A stretch of DNA of 64,000 bases, taken from positions 150,068-214,067 of the forward strand of contig JAIQGL010000021.1 of assembly GCA_020072585.1 (NCBI GenBank), in the 5' to 3' direction. This DNA comes from Terriglobia bacterium. GTDB taxonomy: Bacteria > Acidobacteriota > Terriglobia > Terriglobales > Acidobacteriaceae. Of this stretch, positions 9,901-18,681 are shown piece by piece. Each line of letters begins with the position of its first letter. Position 1 is the first letter of the stretch. Made by a program: the position numbers and the translations under genes. The notes under the pieces are model-generated. The model was not told the origin of the DNA. It ran no database searches and saw only the letters and a program-made list of their open reading frames with translations.

Positions 9901-10987
9901 ACTGATTTTTGCCCAGGACCGCATGCAGATTGAAAAGCTCACCGCCCAGACTGGCGGCGGAGAACTGAATGTCGGCGGTTTTCTTGCCTATCGCGGCGGA
10001 CTCTACTTTGATTTGACCGCAACGGGCCATGAGATTCGTCTGCGCTACCCTCCGGGCGTGAGCTCTTCCGCTGACGCGACGTTGCGCTACACGGGTTCGG
10101 CAAAGAGTTCTTTGCTCTCCGGCGACGTTGTGGTCAACCGCTTTGGCATGAATCCGCATTTTGATTTTGCCAACTACCTGGCCCAGAGCAAGAAAGCGCC
10201 CACGATTTCCACGCTGAATCCGTTTCTGGACAACATGCGCCTGGACCTGCACATTACCTCAACACCGGAGCTGCGGGTGGAGACATCTCTCGCCAAGCTT
10301 TCCGGCGACCTGGACCTGCATGTTCGCGGAACTGCGGCGCGCCCGGCCATTGTGGGGCGCGTGAACATTGCGGAAGGCGACATCTTTTTTAATGGGACCA
10401 AGTACAGACTGGAGCGCGGCGATATAACTTTCAGCAACCCGCTCACCATTGAGCCGGTGGTGAACCTGGATATGTCAGCGCGAGTGCAGGGCTATGACGT
10501 CACGATCGGACTGCACGGGCAGGCGGTTGGCGGCAAGGGTCTCAGCATGACCTACCGCTCTGATCCTCCGCTGGATAATTCTGACATCATCGCCCTGCTG
10601 GCTTTTGGCCGGACGCGCGGCCAGGGCGTTTACAACGCGAGCCAGCCCGGGGCCGCCACCAATGACACCGCGTCAGCTTCCAATGCCATTCTGGGCGAAG
10701 CGCTGAATGCTACTTTTACTGACCGGGTACAGCGGCTCTTTGGCGCCAGCCGCGTGAAGATTGATCCGCAGTTTATTGGTTCGGAAAACAACCCCAGCGC
10801 GCGCGTTACCATTGAACAGCAGATCAGCAATGACATCACGTTTACTTACGTCACCAGCCTGACACAATCGGCGGAGACGGTCATTCAAGTGGAATACAAT
10901 ATTGATAAGAACGTATCGTTTGTTGCAGTACGGGACCAGAACGGCGTACTCGGTTTTGATATTCATATTCGCAAGCGAAAGAAATAG
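6929..10987 (+). CDS. tamB: TamB-family translocation/lipid-transport protein (DUF490)
   Basis: 1352 residues. One N-terminal membrane anchor (about residues 24-44, VVLITGLALVVLLAGAFFYL) follows a basic stretch. The rest is almost entirely repeating amphipathic beta-strands of the AsmA/TamB type, expected to form a long hydrophobic groove across the periplasm. The C-terminal TamB domain is recognisable by DIIALLAFGRTRGQG and the final strands VEYNIDKNVSFVAVRDQNG. The family links the inner membrane to an Omp85 protein and moves phospholipids or assists barrel insertion. Operon position right after bamA and a SurA-like chaperone supports a BamA-TamB partnership. The stop is 2 bases before pcm. 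Confidence 0.9.
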   Translation: MSAKTDVNIAPPAPGAKKRKLRRVVLITGLALVVLLAGAFFYLNSDAFRESIRQRVITELHQMTGGKVEVESFTWNLSTLQFEARNVTIHGREAAGEVPYAHAERIAVEAKVISFFSRKISLESVVLDGLVLHLMVYPDGSTNQPSPQPASDAKETAAQSLFDLAVKQITARKATLMLDQEKIPFDLDGKDISAGMTFVPSQQAYDGHVDFTPLTIAYGSAVPVQTDVHLNFLLHAKETEIKSLKLATKSSRLEASGTVRNYNNPEIALQYQATLDLAEVAKQAKLAQLRGGRADLKGVWAYQSKRYSSQGNLNVRDLEWRDSNVRATGIGVESPYSLTQEKISLPRLVARAFGGTAQGDVQITNWTATPAKKSPPQRGTARLHLQGVQISRVATAISTSKMPLDKVKLAGSISGDVHSSWSGSPEKAVYDLKLEVAPPPAPSPKEVPVTAQLQAVYHGDIRTLDLAGLTLATRAIRVSATGALGSEKAQARVSLNATDLRELQPVLDALDPGTRIPVALEGRASFNGAVFGMLDAPSARGHLELEKFDTEFHLSRQPKTAQGKPPRIHWDALSADLTYGPSAVSLQRGTLRRGAAQLGFSVSATLRQGDFDENSSQINATLHVQNENVEDMQNLSGTKYPITGVMNADIQATGTLRNLHGGGKIQITKLTAYGEPFKAFSSDVRFNGTNAQLENVMLAHNGARLTGSLAYDFESRNYRFDLTGANIELANLHRFEQPRLAVQGQAGFHLTGSGSEDAPVINGQISLRNIVLNREPVGSVTVLAETRGEDVVLRGRSNFENADLNLDGKVHLRGDWPGQITLKFSHLDFDPLIRAYFQGQITGHSSIAGAIEVRGPMKRPGSLMISGNVSQLSADIENVKLQNDGPIHFALENEALKLDEFRLTGPETDVAIQGTVQFTGEQAIDLRSRGRFNLKLLQAFNPNLVANGPATFTVNVAGNSARPVLSGKLELTDASVSFLDLPNGLSHINGSLIFAQDRMQIEKLTAQTGGGELNVGGFLAYRGGLYFDLTATGHEIRLRYPPGVSSSADATLRYTGSAKSSLLSGDVVVNRFGMNPHFDFANYLAQSKKAPTISTLNPFLDNMRLDLHITSTPELRVETSLAKLSGDLDLHVRGTAARPAIVGRVNIAEGDIFFNGTKYRLERGDITFSNPLTIEPVVNLDMSARVQGYDVTIGLHGQAVGGKGLSMTYRSDPPLDNSDIIALLAFGRTRGQGVYNASQPGAATNDTASASNAILGEALNATFTDRVQRLFGASRVKIDPQFIGSENNPSARVTIEQQISNDITFTYVTSLTQSAETVIQVEYNIDKNVSFVAVRDQNGVLGFDIHIRKRKK

Positions 10988-10989
10988 CG

Positions 10990-11652
10990 ATGGACGGAAA
11001 TGGAACCCAGCCGTTCGAGGCTGAGCGCGGCTCAATGGTGGAGCGGCAGCTGCGGCAGCGGGGCATATGCGACGAACGTCTGCTCGCAGCCATGAGCAAA
11101 GTCCCGCGCCATGAATTCGTGAGCCCGCAGAATTGGGGCCATGCGTATGCCGATCATCCGGTTGCTATTCTTGAGCAGCAGACTACATCGCAGCCTTACA
11201 TGATAGCCGCGATGATCCAGGCGGCGCGGATCAGTCCGGAAGATCGCGTTCTGGAAGTGGGCGCAGGCTCGGGATATCAAACGGCCCTGCTCGCCGAACT
11301 TGCCAGCCAGGTTTTTGCCATAGAACGCCATGCTTCACTCTCAGAAGCGGCGCGCAACACACTGGAGCGTCTGGGATATCGCAACACTAAGGTCGTTACC
11401 GGCGACGGTTCGCTTGGATTTCCCGAAGCAGCGCCGTTTGACGCCATCATCGTCTCTGCCGCTTCTCCACGAATTCCTCCTGCGCTGGAGGAGCAACTCG
11501 CGCCCGGCGGCCGCATGGTGATTCCGGTTGGAGAGTCCGAACAGCAGCGGTTGCAACTTGTCCAGCGCAACGCGGACGGAAGCACCAGCGTGCGCACGCT
11601 GGAAGGCTGCCGCTTTGTTCCATTGATCGGCCAGCAGGGATTTGCGGCGTGA
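10990..11652 (+). CDS. pcm: Protein-L-isoaspartate O-methyltransferase
   Basis: A 220-residue enzyme that methylates isoaspartyl residues in damaged proteins using S-adenosylmethionine. The N-terminal MVERQLRQRGICDERLL...VPRHEFV, the AYADHPVAI segment and the SAM-binding LEVGAGSGYQTALLAEL are all characteristic of Pcm. Later motifs include GDGSLGFPEAAPFDAIIVSAA and LAPGGRMVIPVG. Full family length. The gene starts 2 bases after tamB stops, so it probably sits on the same transcript and adds a protein-repair function to an envelope operon. Confidence 0.95.
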   Translation: MDGNGTQPFEAERGSMVERQLRQRGICDERLLAAMSKVPRHEFVSPQNWGHAYADHPVAILEQQTTSQPYMIAAMIQAARISPEDRVLEVGAGSGYQTALLAELASQVFAIERHASLSEAARNTLERLGYRNTKVVTGDGSLGFPEAAPFDAIIVSAASPRIPPALEEQLAPGGRMVIPVGESEQQRLQLVQRNADGSTSVRTLEGCRFVPLIGQQGFAA

Positions 11653-11749
11653 AAAGCGGCAGTTAGCTTCTAGCCATTGGCTCCTCGCGATTTGCCGTTA
11701 GCTCTTGGCTTCAATCTCGAGCGCAGCGAGAGATCGCTATAGCTGCTAA

Positions 11750-12637
11750 TTGTTACAATATCCAGTGCCCCTTCTCACCAACATCAAAACCACGCTGGAG
11801 ATGATCAAGTGGGAGCACTCCATCTTTGCGCTTCCATTTGCGCTGTCTGCCGCCATGCTTGCTGCCGGAGGGATGCCTCCCGCGGCCAAGCTGGGCTGGA
11901 TCGTGCTGTGCATGGTTTCAGCCCGCTCTGCGGCCATGGCTTTTAACCGCATTGCTGACGCGCGGATTGACGCTGCTAATCCCCGCACCGCCATGCGCGC
12001 CATTCCAGCAGGAGCTCTTTCGCAAAAATTTGCCGTGAGCTTTGTGATTGTGGCCTGCGGACTGTTTGTGCTGGGCGCGGCTGAACTCAATCGCGTAACT
12101 CTCTATCTTTCACCGATGGCGCTGGCCGTGGTGCTGCTTTATTCCTATACCAAGCGATTCACACGCTGGTCGCACCTGGTGCTGGGCTTTGCTCTTGGCA
12201 TCGCGCCGGCAGCGGCATGGATAGCGATCCGCGGCGTACTCGATCCCCGCATCTTGCTTCTGACCGCTGCGGTTACCTTCTGGGTGGGCGGTTTTGACAT
12301 TCTCTATGCCTGCCAGGACATCGAATTTGACCGGGCCAATTCGCTGAACTCCATTCCACAGGCAATGGGAGTGCCCCGCGCGCTTATTGTTGCGCGTGCA
12401 TTGCACCTGCTCATGCTGGGATTGCTGGTGGCGCTGGTGATCGCATTTGGCTTGGGCAAGCTGGCGATGGCGGGAATTGCCGTGGTGGCCCTGCTGCTGG
12501 CTTATGAGCACTCACTGGTGTCTGCGCGTGATCTCAGCAAGCTCAATGCTGCTTTCTTTACCATGAATGGCGTGATCGCGGTGGTGTTTTTTGTTTTTGT
12601 GGCCGCGGACCTGCTACTAAGGTCGTCACAGCCGTGA
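11750..12637 (+). CDS. UbiA-family prenyltransferase (MqnP/4-hydroxybenzoate polyprenyltransferase-like)
   Basis: About 295 residues with eight or nine membrane segments. The first Asp-rich motif is NRIADARIDAANPRT and the second is YACQDIEFDRANSLNSIPQ; together they bind the Mg-prenyl diphosphate. The start segment EMIKWEHSIFALPFAL and the second motif DIEFDR-x-N-x-L-x-SIP fit the branch often annotated as menaquinone-pathway MqnP, though that assignment is inference. The start is uncertain: TTG at 11750 has no good Shine-Dalgarno and an ATG lies 16 codons later (11798). It acts in quinone synthesis at the inner membrane. The next gene begins 14 bases downstream. Confidence 0.85.
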   Translation: MLQYPVPLLTNIKTTLEMIKWEHSIFALPFALSAAMLAAGGMPPAAKLGWIVLCMVSARSAAMAFNRIADARIDAANPRTAMRAIPAGALSQKFAVSFVIVACGLFVLGAAELNRVTLYLSPMALAVVLLYSYTKRFTRWSHLVLGFALGIAPAAAWIAIRGVLDPRILLLTAAVTFWVGGFDILYACQDIEFDRANSLNSIPQAMGVPRALIVARALHLLMLGLLVALVIAFGLGKLAMAGIAVVALLLAYEHSLVSARDLSKLNAAFFTMNGVIAVVFFVFVAADLLLRSSQP

Positions 12638-12651
12638 TACGCTGACTGCGC

Positions 12652-14253
12652 ATGCGCGATCCTGTTGAACTGGAAATTTTCAAAAGCATCTTCCACTCCA
12701 TTGCGGAAGAGATGGGCGCGGCGTTGCGGCGCACGGCTTTCTCTCCCAACATCAAGGAGCGCCGCGACTATTCCTGTGCGGTCTTTGACGGCCTGGGTGA
12801 GGTTGTGGCCATGGGCGACCACATGCCTGTGCACCTGGGCTCCATGCCCATGTCAGTGCGCGCGGCGGTGGAGAAGCTCACGCTCAATGCAGGCGACGTT
12901 GCCATCCTGAACGATCCTTTTTGCGGTGGTACGCACCTGCCGGACATCACGCTGGTGGCGCCGGTATTTCTCGGCAGCCAGAAGCGCAAGCGATCAGCGA
13001 ACCCTGCGTTCTATGTAGCTTCACGCGCGCATCATGCCGATGTCGGCGGAATGTATGCCGGATCCATGGGCATCTGCCGCGAGATTTACCAGGAAGGCAT
13101 ACGAATTCCCCCTATTAAGCTGATTGCCGGGGGAGAGTTGCAGGACGATGTTTTCCGCTTGTTGCTCAACAACGTGCGCACGCCGGAAGAGCGAGAAGGC
13201 GACCTGAACGCGCAGATTGCCGCCTGCCACACCGGCGCTGCCCGGCTCACGGAGATCGCGGAACGTTACGGCCTGCCTCGGGTGCAGCGCATCATGGACG
13301 AGCTGCAGGACTATTCAGAAAAACTGATGCGGACTTTTCTGAGCAAAGTGCCGCACGGCCGCTATGAGGCAGAAGATTTTCTTGACGATGATGGCGCCGG
13401 TTCCGGTCCGGTGCGGATTGCAGTAGCACTTACGTTCCAACCGGCACGCGCGGGCAAGCCGCTGGTTACGGTGGATTTTACCGGCAGCTCACCGCAGGTT
13501 GCCGGCAGCATCAACGCCGTGGACGCTATCACTTACTCCGCATGTTTTTACGTCTTCCGCTGCCTGCTGCAAGAAGATGTGCCTGCGGCTGCGGGGCTGA
13601 TGCGTCCGGTGCGGATGATTGCTCCATCGGGAACTATCGTAAACGCGCGTCCGCCAGCGGCCGTGGCCGGAGGAAATGTCGAGACTTCGCAGCGTATCGT
13701 CGATGTGTTGCTGCGCGCGCTGGCCAGGGCCATGCCGGATCGCGTACCCGCGGGATCATCCGGCACCATGAATAATCTAACCATCGGCGGCATCGATGAG
13801 CGCAGCGGCGAGCCCTTTGCCTACTATGAAACCATTGCCGGAGGAATGGGTGCGCGTCCTGACCGCCCGGGCGTGGGCGGCGTCCATACGCACATGACCA
13901 ACTCGCTCAATACCCCGGCGGAGGCGCTGGAGTATGCCTATCCTTTGCGGGTCACGCAATATTCATTACGCAAGGGAAGCGGCGGCAAAGGGAAATTCCA
14001 GGGTGGTGAAGGCATTGTGCGTGAGGTTGAACTGCTCACTGATTCGGAAGTCACGCTGCTTGCGGACCGTCGCAGTCGCGGGCCCTATGGACTGCAAAGC
14101 GGCGAAGACGGAATGGCTGGAAGAACTGAGATCGTTCACCGCGATGGCACTCGGGAAAGACTTCCGGGCAAGACCAGCGTGCGTCTGAAGAAAGGCCAGC
14201 GCATCAGGATCGAATCACCCGGAGGCGGCGGATGGGGCAGCAAGATCGGATGA
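12652..14253 (+). CDS. Hydantoinase B/oxoprolinase-family protein (HyuB)
   Basis: A 533-residue protein matching the HyuB family along its full length: MRDPVELEIFKSIFHSIAEEMG, RRDYSCAVFD, NDPFCGGTHLPDITLV, RAHHADVGG, NNVRTPEEREGDLNAQ and the C-terminal GGEGIVREVELL. Family members form the B subunit of ATP-dependent N-methylhydantoinases, 5-oxoprolinases or acetone/acetophenone carboxylase-like complexes. They normally need a HyuA subunit, and no hyuA is adjacent here. The true substrate is therefore unknown. It starts with ATG 14 bases after the prenyltransferase, so co-transcription is likely. Confidence 0.88.
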   Translation: MRDPVELEIFKSIFHSIAEEMGAALRRTAFSPNIKERRDYSCAVFDGLGEVVAMGDHMPVHLGSMPMSVRAAVEKLTLNAGDVAILNDPFCGGTHLPDITLVAPVFLGSQKRKRSANPAFYVASRAHHADVGGMYAGSMGICREIYQEGIRIPPIKLIAGGELQDDVFRLLLNNVRTPEEREGDLNAQIAACHTGAARLTEIAERYGLPRVQRIMDELQDYSEKLMRTFLSKVPHGRYEAEDFLDDDGAGSGPVRIAVALTFQPARAGKPLVTVDFTGSSPQVAGSINAVDAITYSACFYVFRCLLQEDVPAAAGLMRPVRMIAPSGTIVNARPPAAVAGGNVETSQRIVDVLLRALARAMPDRVPAGSSGTMNNLTIGGIDERSGEPFAYYETIAGGMGARPDRPGVGGVHTHMTNSLNTPAEALEYAYPLRVTQYSLRKGSGGKGKFQGGEGIVREVELLTDSEVTLLADRRSRGPYGLQSGEDGMAGRTEIVHRDGTRERLPGKTSVRLKKGQRIRIESPGGGGWGSKIG

Positions 14254-14706
14254 CGAACAGTTCGATGCCGGCCCTATCGATTCTGCCTGAAGCAAACCAT
14301 ACTTTCAGTTTTCTCCAATAAATTCCCACGATACAATCAAAATGCCAATCCATAAAACTAAGTATCGGCCATAAGTACTCTCTAATACTGTGCCATAACA
14401 ATCTAAAAATTGACTAAACTTACGAGTAGATATTCTAGTAGTGTGTATTTAATTTTAAGAGGAAACTAATTCCACAACAGAGCTAGTGAAGTAGATTTAG
14501 CAAGAATTTAAGTGAATATGTGATGCGCGTCACAATTTACTGATAACGTCAGGAGTAGTCTGTCGTGGTTACATCGTTAGGTCCCATAGTTAGGTCGCGC
14601 GCAAGACAAGCTGTGTAAGTACCTTCGTAGTCTTCCACTCTAGTCATATGCTCCCGACCTGGATCCCAGGTCAACTCAAACATCATGCATAGAAAGGTAA
14701 GGAAGT
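14254..14706. other. AT-rich intergenic region before the beta-helix gene
   Basis: About 450 bases without a convincing gene. The DNA is clearly more AT-rich than its neighbours, especially 14300-14480. TTGACT (14410-14415) and TATTCT (14431-14436) are 15 bases apart, closer than a normal sigma-70 promoter, so I do not call them. A good Shine-Dalgarno (AGGTAAGGA, near 14694-14702) belongs to the next gene. It probably contains that gene's promoter and leader. Confidence 0.4.
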
Positions 14707-15633
14707 ATGTCAACTCTCGGATCTAAGCACGTTCGCTCTTCGTTTTTCAAGGCATTCACTCTCACACTGCTCATCGCAGCTTTCGCTTGCACGCCAGCAG
14801 TGGCGGATCCAGCAATTCAAATTACGCAGTGCGGCACAGTGATAACCCAGCCGGGACATTACATTCTGGCCAACGACCTGTCTTGTAGCGCTGCCCCGGT
14901 GGCCCCCGTGATAGGCGCGCCAAATCGGCCAAACTGGTGGAAGAACATACAAACTCCTCTTGCCGGCTTCGCGCCAGCCGCGACAGACGATCCCATCTCG
15001 AGCGACGGTATCGACATCGTTGCCGACCACGTAGAACTCCTGCTCAACGGCCACACGATTGACGGCGGCGGCAGCAACATAGGCATCAGCGTGGGCGTCG
15101 GAGTGGCTTCGGGTAACTCGCACGTACATATTGTTGGGCCGGGAACGATTACGAACTTTGGTGCAGGCATATTGTTTGAGCAGGTTTCCTTTTCTTCGGT
15201 GAACAATGTGATCATCAACAATAATGGCGCTTCTTTTGCTATCGGCGGCGGTTTTGCGGCGGGCTGTGCTGAGGCCTGTCCCTCCACGAAGAATGATTTC
15301 ACGGGAAACACCGTGAGCCTCGCCGAATTCGGGTTCATACTTGACGGCGCCAATGACAACACCTTGCGCGACAACAACGCCAGCAACACTTTCATCGGCA
15401 TCCTGCTCGCCCTCGCTGCCACGGGCAATGATGTGCGGGCCAACACCACCAACCTCAACGTCGGCGGAATCGTGCTCGGCATTGGTGGCAGCGATGTAAC
15501 GAACAATGACATTACCCACAACACGGCGCTGAACAATGCAGAAGCTGACCTGTTCGACGCCAACCCCAATTGCGACAGCAACACGTGGAAGCACAACACC
15601 TTTGTCACAGCCAATCAGCCCTGCATTCAATGA
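14707..15633 (+). CDS. Secreted right-handed parallel beta-helix protein
   Basis: A 308-residue protein. It has a Sec signal peptide (about residues 14-33, FKAFTLTLLIAAFACTPAVA). The mature part has repeated short N/G-rich turns typical of pectate-lyase-like or NosD-like helices, for example DHVELLLNGHTIDGGGSNIG, VNNVIINNNGASFA, NDNTLRDNNASNTFIG and NDITHNTALNNAEADL. Two Cys pairs near each end could form disulfides. No catalytic motif of a polysaccharide lyase or hydrolase is obvious, so it may bind or modify surface glycans. A strong Shine-Dalgarno precedes the ATG and a rho-independent terminator follows. Confidence 0.75.
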   Translation: MSTLGSKHVRSSFFKAFTLTLLIAAFACTPAVADPAIQITQCGTVITQPGHYILANDLSCSAAPVAPVIGAPNRPNWWKNIQTPLAGFAPAATDDPISSDGIDIVADHVELLLNGHTIDGGGSNIGISVGVGVASGNSHVHIVGPGTITNFGAGILFEQVSFSSVNNVIINNNGASFAIGGGFAAGCAEACPSTKNDFTGNTVSLAEFGFILDGANDNTLRDNNASNTFIGILLALAATGNDVRANTTNLNVGGIVLGIGGSDVTNNDITHNTALNNAEADLFDANPNCDSNTWKHNTFVTANQPCIQ

Positions 15634-15677
15634 AGCGCCGCTACTTGACGTTGAGTTGAAACAGGCGAGCTAATCGC

Positions 15678-15706
15678 GGGCGCTCTTCCGGGAGCGCCCC
15701 TTTTTT
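15678..15706 (+). terminator. Rho-independent terminator after the beta-helix gene
   Basis: Perfect 8-bp stem GGGCGCTC (15678-15685) and GAGCGCCC (15692-15699), 6-base loop, then C and TTTTTT (15701-15706). It ends the plus-strand gene and lies exactly at the 3' end of the convergent AsmA-like gene. Confidence 0.85.
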
Positions 15707-18681
15707 CACTTCTGCGGCGTAGGTGTGGGACTCGCCTCTTTCTTCTTCCTGCTTAGCACTTGCCCCAGCACGTCACCCAGATTTGGCGCTGGTGTTGGCG
15801 TAGCCTGTGGCTGCTGGCCCTGATTGTTTCCGACGGCCGGCGGTGGTTGTTGTTGCTGTTTGCCGCCCAGAGCACCAAGTATTCCGCCGATGCCGCCCTT
15901 CGGCTGTCCCGTGGGACTCTGATTTTTGTTGCCGAGAATTGCTCCCAGAATCCCGGTTGTCAGCTGCCCCGGATTTTTGCTGGTGGGCAGCAGGTTCTGC
16001 AATTTCATCTGCGCGATCTGTTGCACGTCCGGCGTGACCTGTGGATGTTGAAATGTTCCTGTGACGATCACCGGCACCACGAGTTCGCCCTGGTTATTGG
16101 CCAGAGCGGTATTCATGAATCCGCCGACCTGCGTGCCACCGACCTCCTGGCTCAGGGCCTTGTTCAACACCGCTGTTATGTGCAGGTTGAGTGATTGGTC
16201 GGCGAGGTTCACCAGGCCCGTTGCCGCCATTGTTCCGCCGTCAATCACGGCTTTCAGGTTGTTGGTCTGGGCAAGACCGTTTTTTACATCAAAGTCGCCC
16301 GTCAACTGGGCCATGTTGGTAAAGCCCTTGGCGGCCCCAAAGTTACCACCCAGGAATTTTCCTACCGTGGCTACTTCATGCAACAGATCAATATTCATCA
16401 GCCTGCCGTTGGTGAGGTTGATGGCCAGATTGCCATTCAGGCTGCGGGCAATACTATCCGCCGGAGATGAACCGGAGGGCGAGGTGAATGTGGCATTCAC
16501 GTTTGAGGCCAGTATGCCATAGAGCGTCTGTTTCAAATTGGAGACGGAAGAAATCAGTTTGTTAGCGTCAACTTTTTCAGTTTTCAGGTTTACCGCATAC
16601 ACCGGCTGGGCGGGCCGCATATCCAGTGTGACGGAGCCCGTCTCTTTTCCGCCGTAGATGTCTGCTGTAAGCGGATTCATTCTGATTACGCCGTGATCCA
16701 ACGTTACCGTGGAGCGGGCATTATTCAGCACAAGATCGTTGTAGATGATCGATCCCACACTGATGGCGCCGCCGCCAGTCATTTTGTTGAGCAGGCTGGG
16801 CTCAGATTTTGTCTGCGCTTCTGCCCTGGGCAAGATGCTCCAGAAATCGCGCTTCGAGGCGCGTTTGCTTGGTTGGGCCGGCGTAGCAGCGAAGATTTGC
16901 TGCAACTCAGCAACGTCTACTTTGTCTGCATTCAGCGCAAACTGGACCTGCGGTGCATCAAAGTTCTTGAGTGTGATTGCCCCTCCGGCATTGGTCTGGC
17001 CCAGCGTGACGGAAATATTCTGCAGCGAAGCGGAGTTCTGGCTAAAGCGGATGTCGGCATTGCGCATCTGAACCGGCTTGGTGAGAGACGGCATCTTCAA
17101 GGTGGCGTTGCTGATCTTGCCGGTGCCGTCAAAGTTCAGAGCGGACAAATTCTTGGTCGGTCCTTGGGCGCGCACGTCAAGGCTGAGCGTTCCATCGCCG
17201 GACATTCCTTCCACCGCGGAAACACCTGCGGCTTTGGCAATGTTGAGAATCTCCCCCAGCCGGGCGTTCGGCGCGCGCAATGATGCGTTGATTGTGCTGT
17301 TGGGCGCGCTGTATTGTGAGAGCGTGAAGCTTACATTGACAGCGGTTGCTCCGGTGGTGGCGGCAAATTCATTGGAGCGCACTGTCTCTGGCGTGAACGC
17401 CAGGGTAATCTCGTTTACCTTCACGGGCTGCGGAATGTCCTTGCCGCTGATGTCGAGATTGCGGGCCGAGAGTTGCCCATTCAAAACGGGCTTGTCCATA
17501 GCGCCGCGCGCCTGGATATCGGCATTGACCTGGCCCTTTACGTCCACACCCTGGCCAAAGGCCACGCCGAAGGCGGAGGCAAGGCGGGCGGCTTCCGCTA
17601 TGGACGCATTGGCCGCTGTAACCCTGAGATCGATTTGCATGGGAGTGGGCCTGGTGTTGAGCATGCCCGCGATGGTAATGGGCGTGGAACCGAGCTTCAA
17701 ACTTCCTTTGTGAATCTGGATCACATCGTTGGTGAGATTGTCGTCAACGCTATAGTCGAGCGCAATGGGATAGCCGATATTTACGTTGTGAATGCGCGCG
17801 TTCTCCACGCGAATGGTCCCGTTGGAAGCCAGCTTGCCGCCGGAGTTGCTGACCTTGGCCTCACCGGTAATGACAGCATCAATGCCGTTGAGCGCCTGTG
17901 AGTCCAAAAATTTCTGCGCTGCCAAGGTGGACACCTGTTCCAGGTGCAGAGTGCCGTCAAACGGCGTATTCAGCAGGTCAGCTTCCTTGATAGGGCCGCC
18001 CTTGCCTTCCAGTGCGATTGCCTGTTTACCTGCTCCAGGAAGATGGGCGGTCAGCTTCATGCTGAACTGCTGGTCCGGAGCAAAATCATTTACGTTCAAA
18101 TCAATATGGTCATAGACGGCGCGCGATTGGTGCTTCTGCAAATCAGTGATTGCGACCTGGCCGTCATTAATGAAAAGATTCGCCAGCGTGAGCTGGCCAG
18201 CAGGCTGCTTGCCTTCCGGCCCGGTTGTGATGGTAGGCGTGGGAGCTTGCGCGGGCTGAGAGGGAGCTTTCTGCCCGGGCATTGGTTTGCTTTCCTGACC
18301 CAGGGTGGCAAAATTCCAGACACCCTGCGCGTTGCGCACAAGTTCAATATGCGGGTGGACCAGTTCCAGTGATTTGACTTCCACCTGCTTGCTCAACAAT
18401 GGCCAGAACTTCACGCTAACAGCGAGCTTGTCCGCAGTGGCGAAGGGACGTCCGGTGAAAAAGCGAGCGTCTTCAGCGATGGTGGTGTTTTCCACCTGAA
18501 AAGACGGAGGAAACAGGCTCAGGCCCATGTTGCCGAGAGAAACCTGCCGGCCCAGCCGTTTTTCCAGTTGTGTCTGGATCTGGCCATGGTACTGATTGAC
18601 GTCAATCAGGCGCGGCACGATCAGTGCTGCCGCCACCAGCAATACAATGATGACTGCCACTGCTATGAATAATTTGCGCAT
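15706..18681 (-). CDS. AsmA-family large envelope protein
   Basis: About 991 residues from the ATG at 18681; a frame open to 18729 would add 16 residues before the natural membrane anchor. One N-terminal transmembrane helix (MRKLFIAVAVIIVLLVAAALIVPRL) is followed by the AsmA signature (YHGQIQTQLEKRLGRQV and SLFPPSFQVEN) and by long beta-rich repeats. The AsmA C-terminal region includes GMLNTRPTPMQIDLRV and GDFDVKNGLAQTNNLKA. The last about 70 residues are Gly/Gln/Pro/Thr-rich and basic, unusual for the family. AsmA proteins bridge the envelope and are linked to phospholipid transport. With TamB at 6929 this is the second such giant in 12 kb. Confidence 0.85.
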   Translation of the reverse strand: MRKLFIAVAVIIVLLVAAALIVPRLIDVNQYHGQIQTQLEKRLGRQVSLGNMGLSLFPPSFQVENTTIAEDARFFTGRPFATADKLAVSVKFWPLLSKQVEVKSLELVHPHIELVRNAQGVWNFATLGQESKPMPGQKAPSQPAQAPTPTITTGPEGKQPAGQLTLANLFINDGQVAITDLQKHQSRAVYDHIDLNVNDFAPDQQFSMKLTAHLPGAGKQAIALEGKGGPIKEADLLNTPFDGTLHLEQVSTLAAQKFLDSQALNGIDAVITGEAKVSNSGGKLASNGTIRVENARIHNVNIGYPIALDYSVDDNLTNDVIQIHKGSLKLGSTPITIAGMLNTRPTPMQIDLRVTAANASIAEAARLASAFGVAFGQGVDVKGQVNADIQARGAMDKPVLNGQLSARNLDISGKDIPQPVKVNEITLAFTPETVRSNEFAATTGATAVNVSFTLSQYSAPNSTINASLRAPNARLGEILNIAKAAGVSAVEGMSGDGTLSLDVRAQGPTKNLSALNFDGTGKISNATLKMPSLTKPVQMRNADIRFSQNSASLQNISVTLGQTNAGGAITLKNFDAPQVQFALNADKVDVAELQQIFAATPAQPSKRASKRDFWSILPRAEAQTKSEPSLLNKMTGGGAISVGSIIYNDLVLNNARSTVTLDHGVIRMNPLTADIYGGKETGSVTLDMRPAQPVYAVNLKTEKVDANKLISSVSNLKQTLYGILASNVNATFTSPSGSSPADSIARSLNGNLAINLTNGRLMNIDLLHEVATVGKFLGGNFGAAKGFTNMAQLTGDFDVKNGLAQTNNLKAVIDGGTMAATGLVNLADQSLNLHITAVLNKALSQEVGGTQVGGFMNTALANNQGELVVPVIVTGTFQHPQVTPDVQQIAQMKLQNLLPTSKNPGQLTTGILGAILGNKNQSPTGQPKGGIGGILGALGGKQQQQPPPAVGNNQGQQPQATPTPAPNLGDVLGQVLSRKKKEASPTPTPQK

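Noticed and set aside
14410..14436. TTGACT / TATTCT as a promoter for the beta-helix gene
   Set aside because: Spacing of 15 bases is too short, and the site lies 270 bases from the start.
14710..15630. 306-residue minus-strand open frame opposite the beta-helix gene
   Set aside because: The plus-strand frame has a signal peptide, ribosome site, repeat pattern and terminator. The antisense frame has none.
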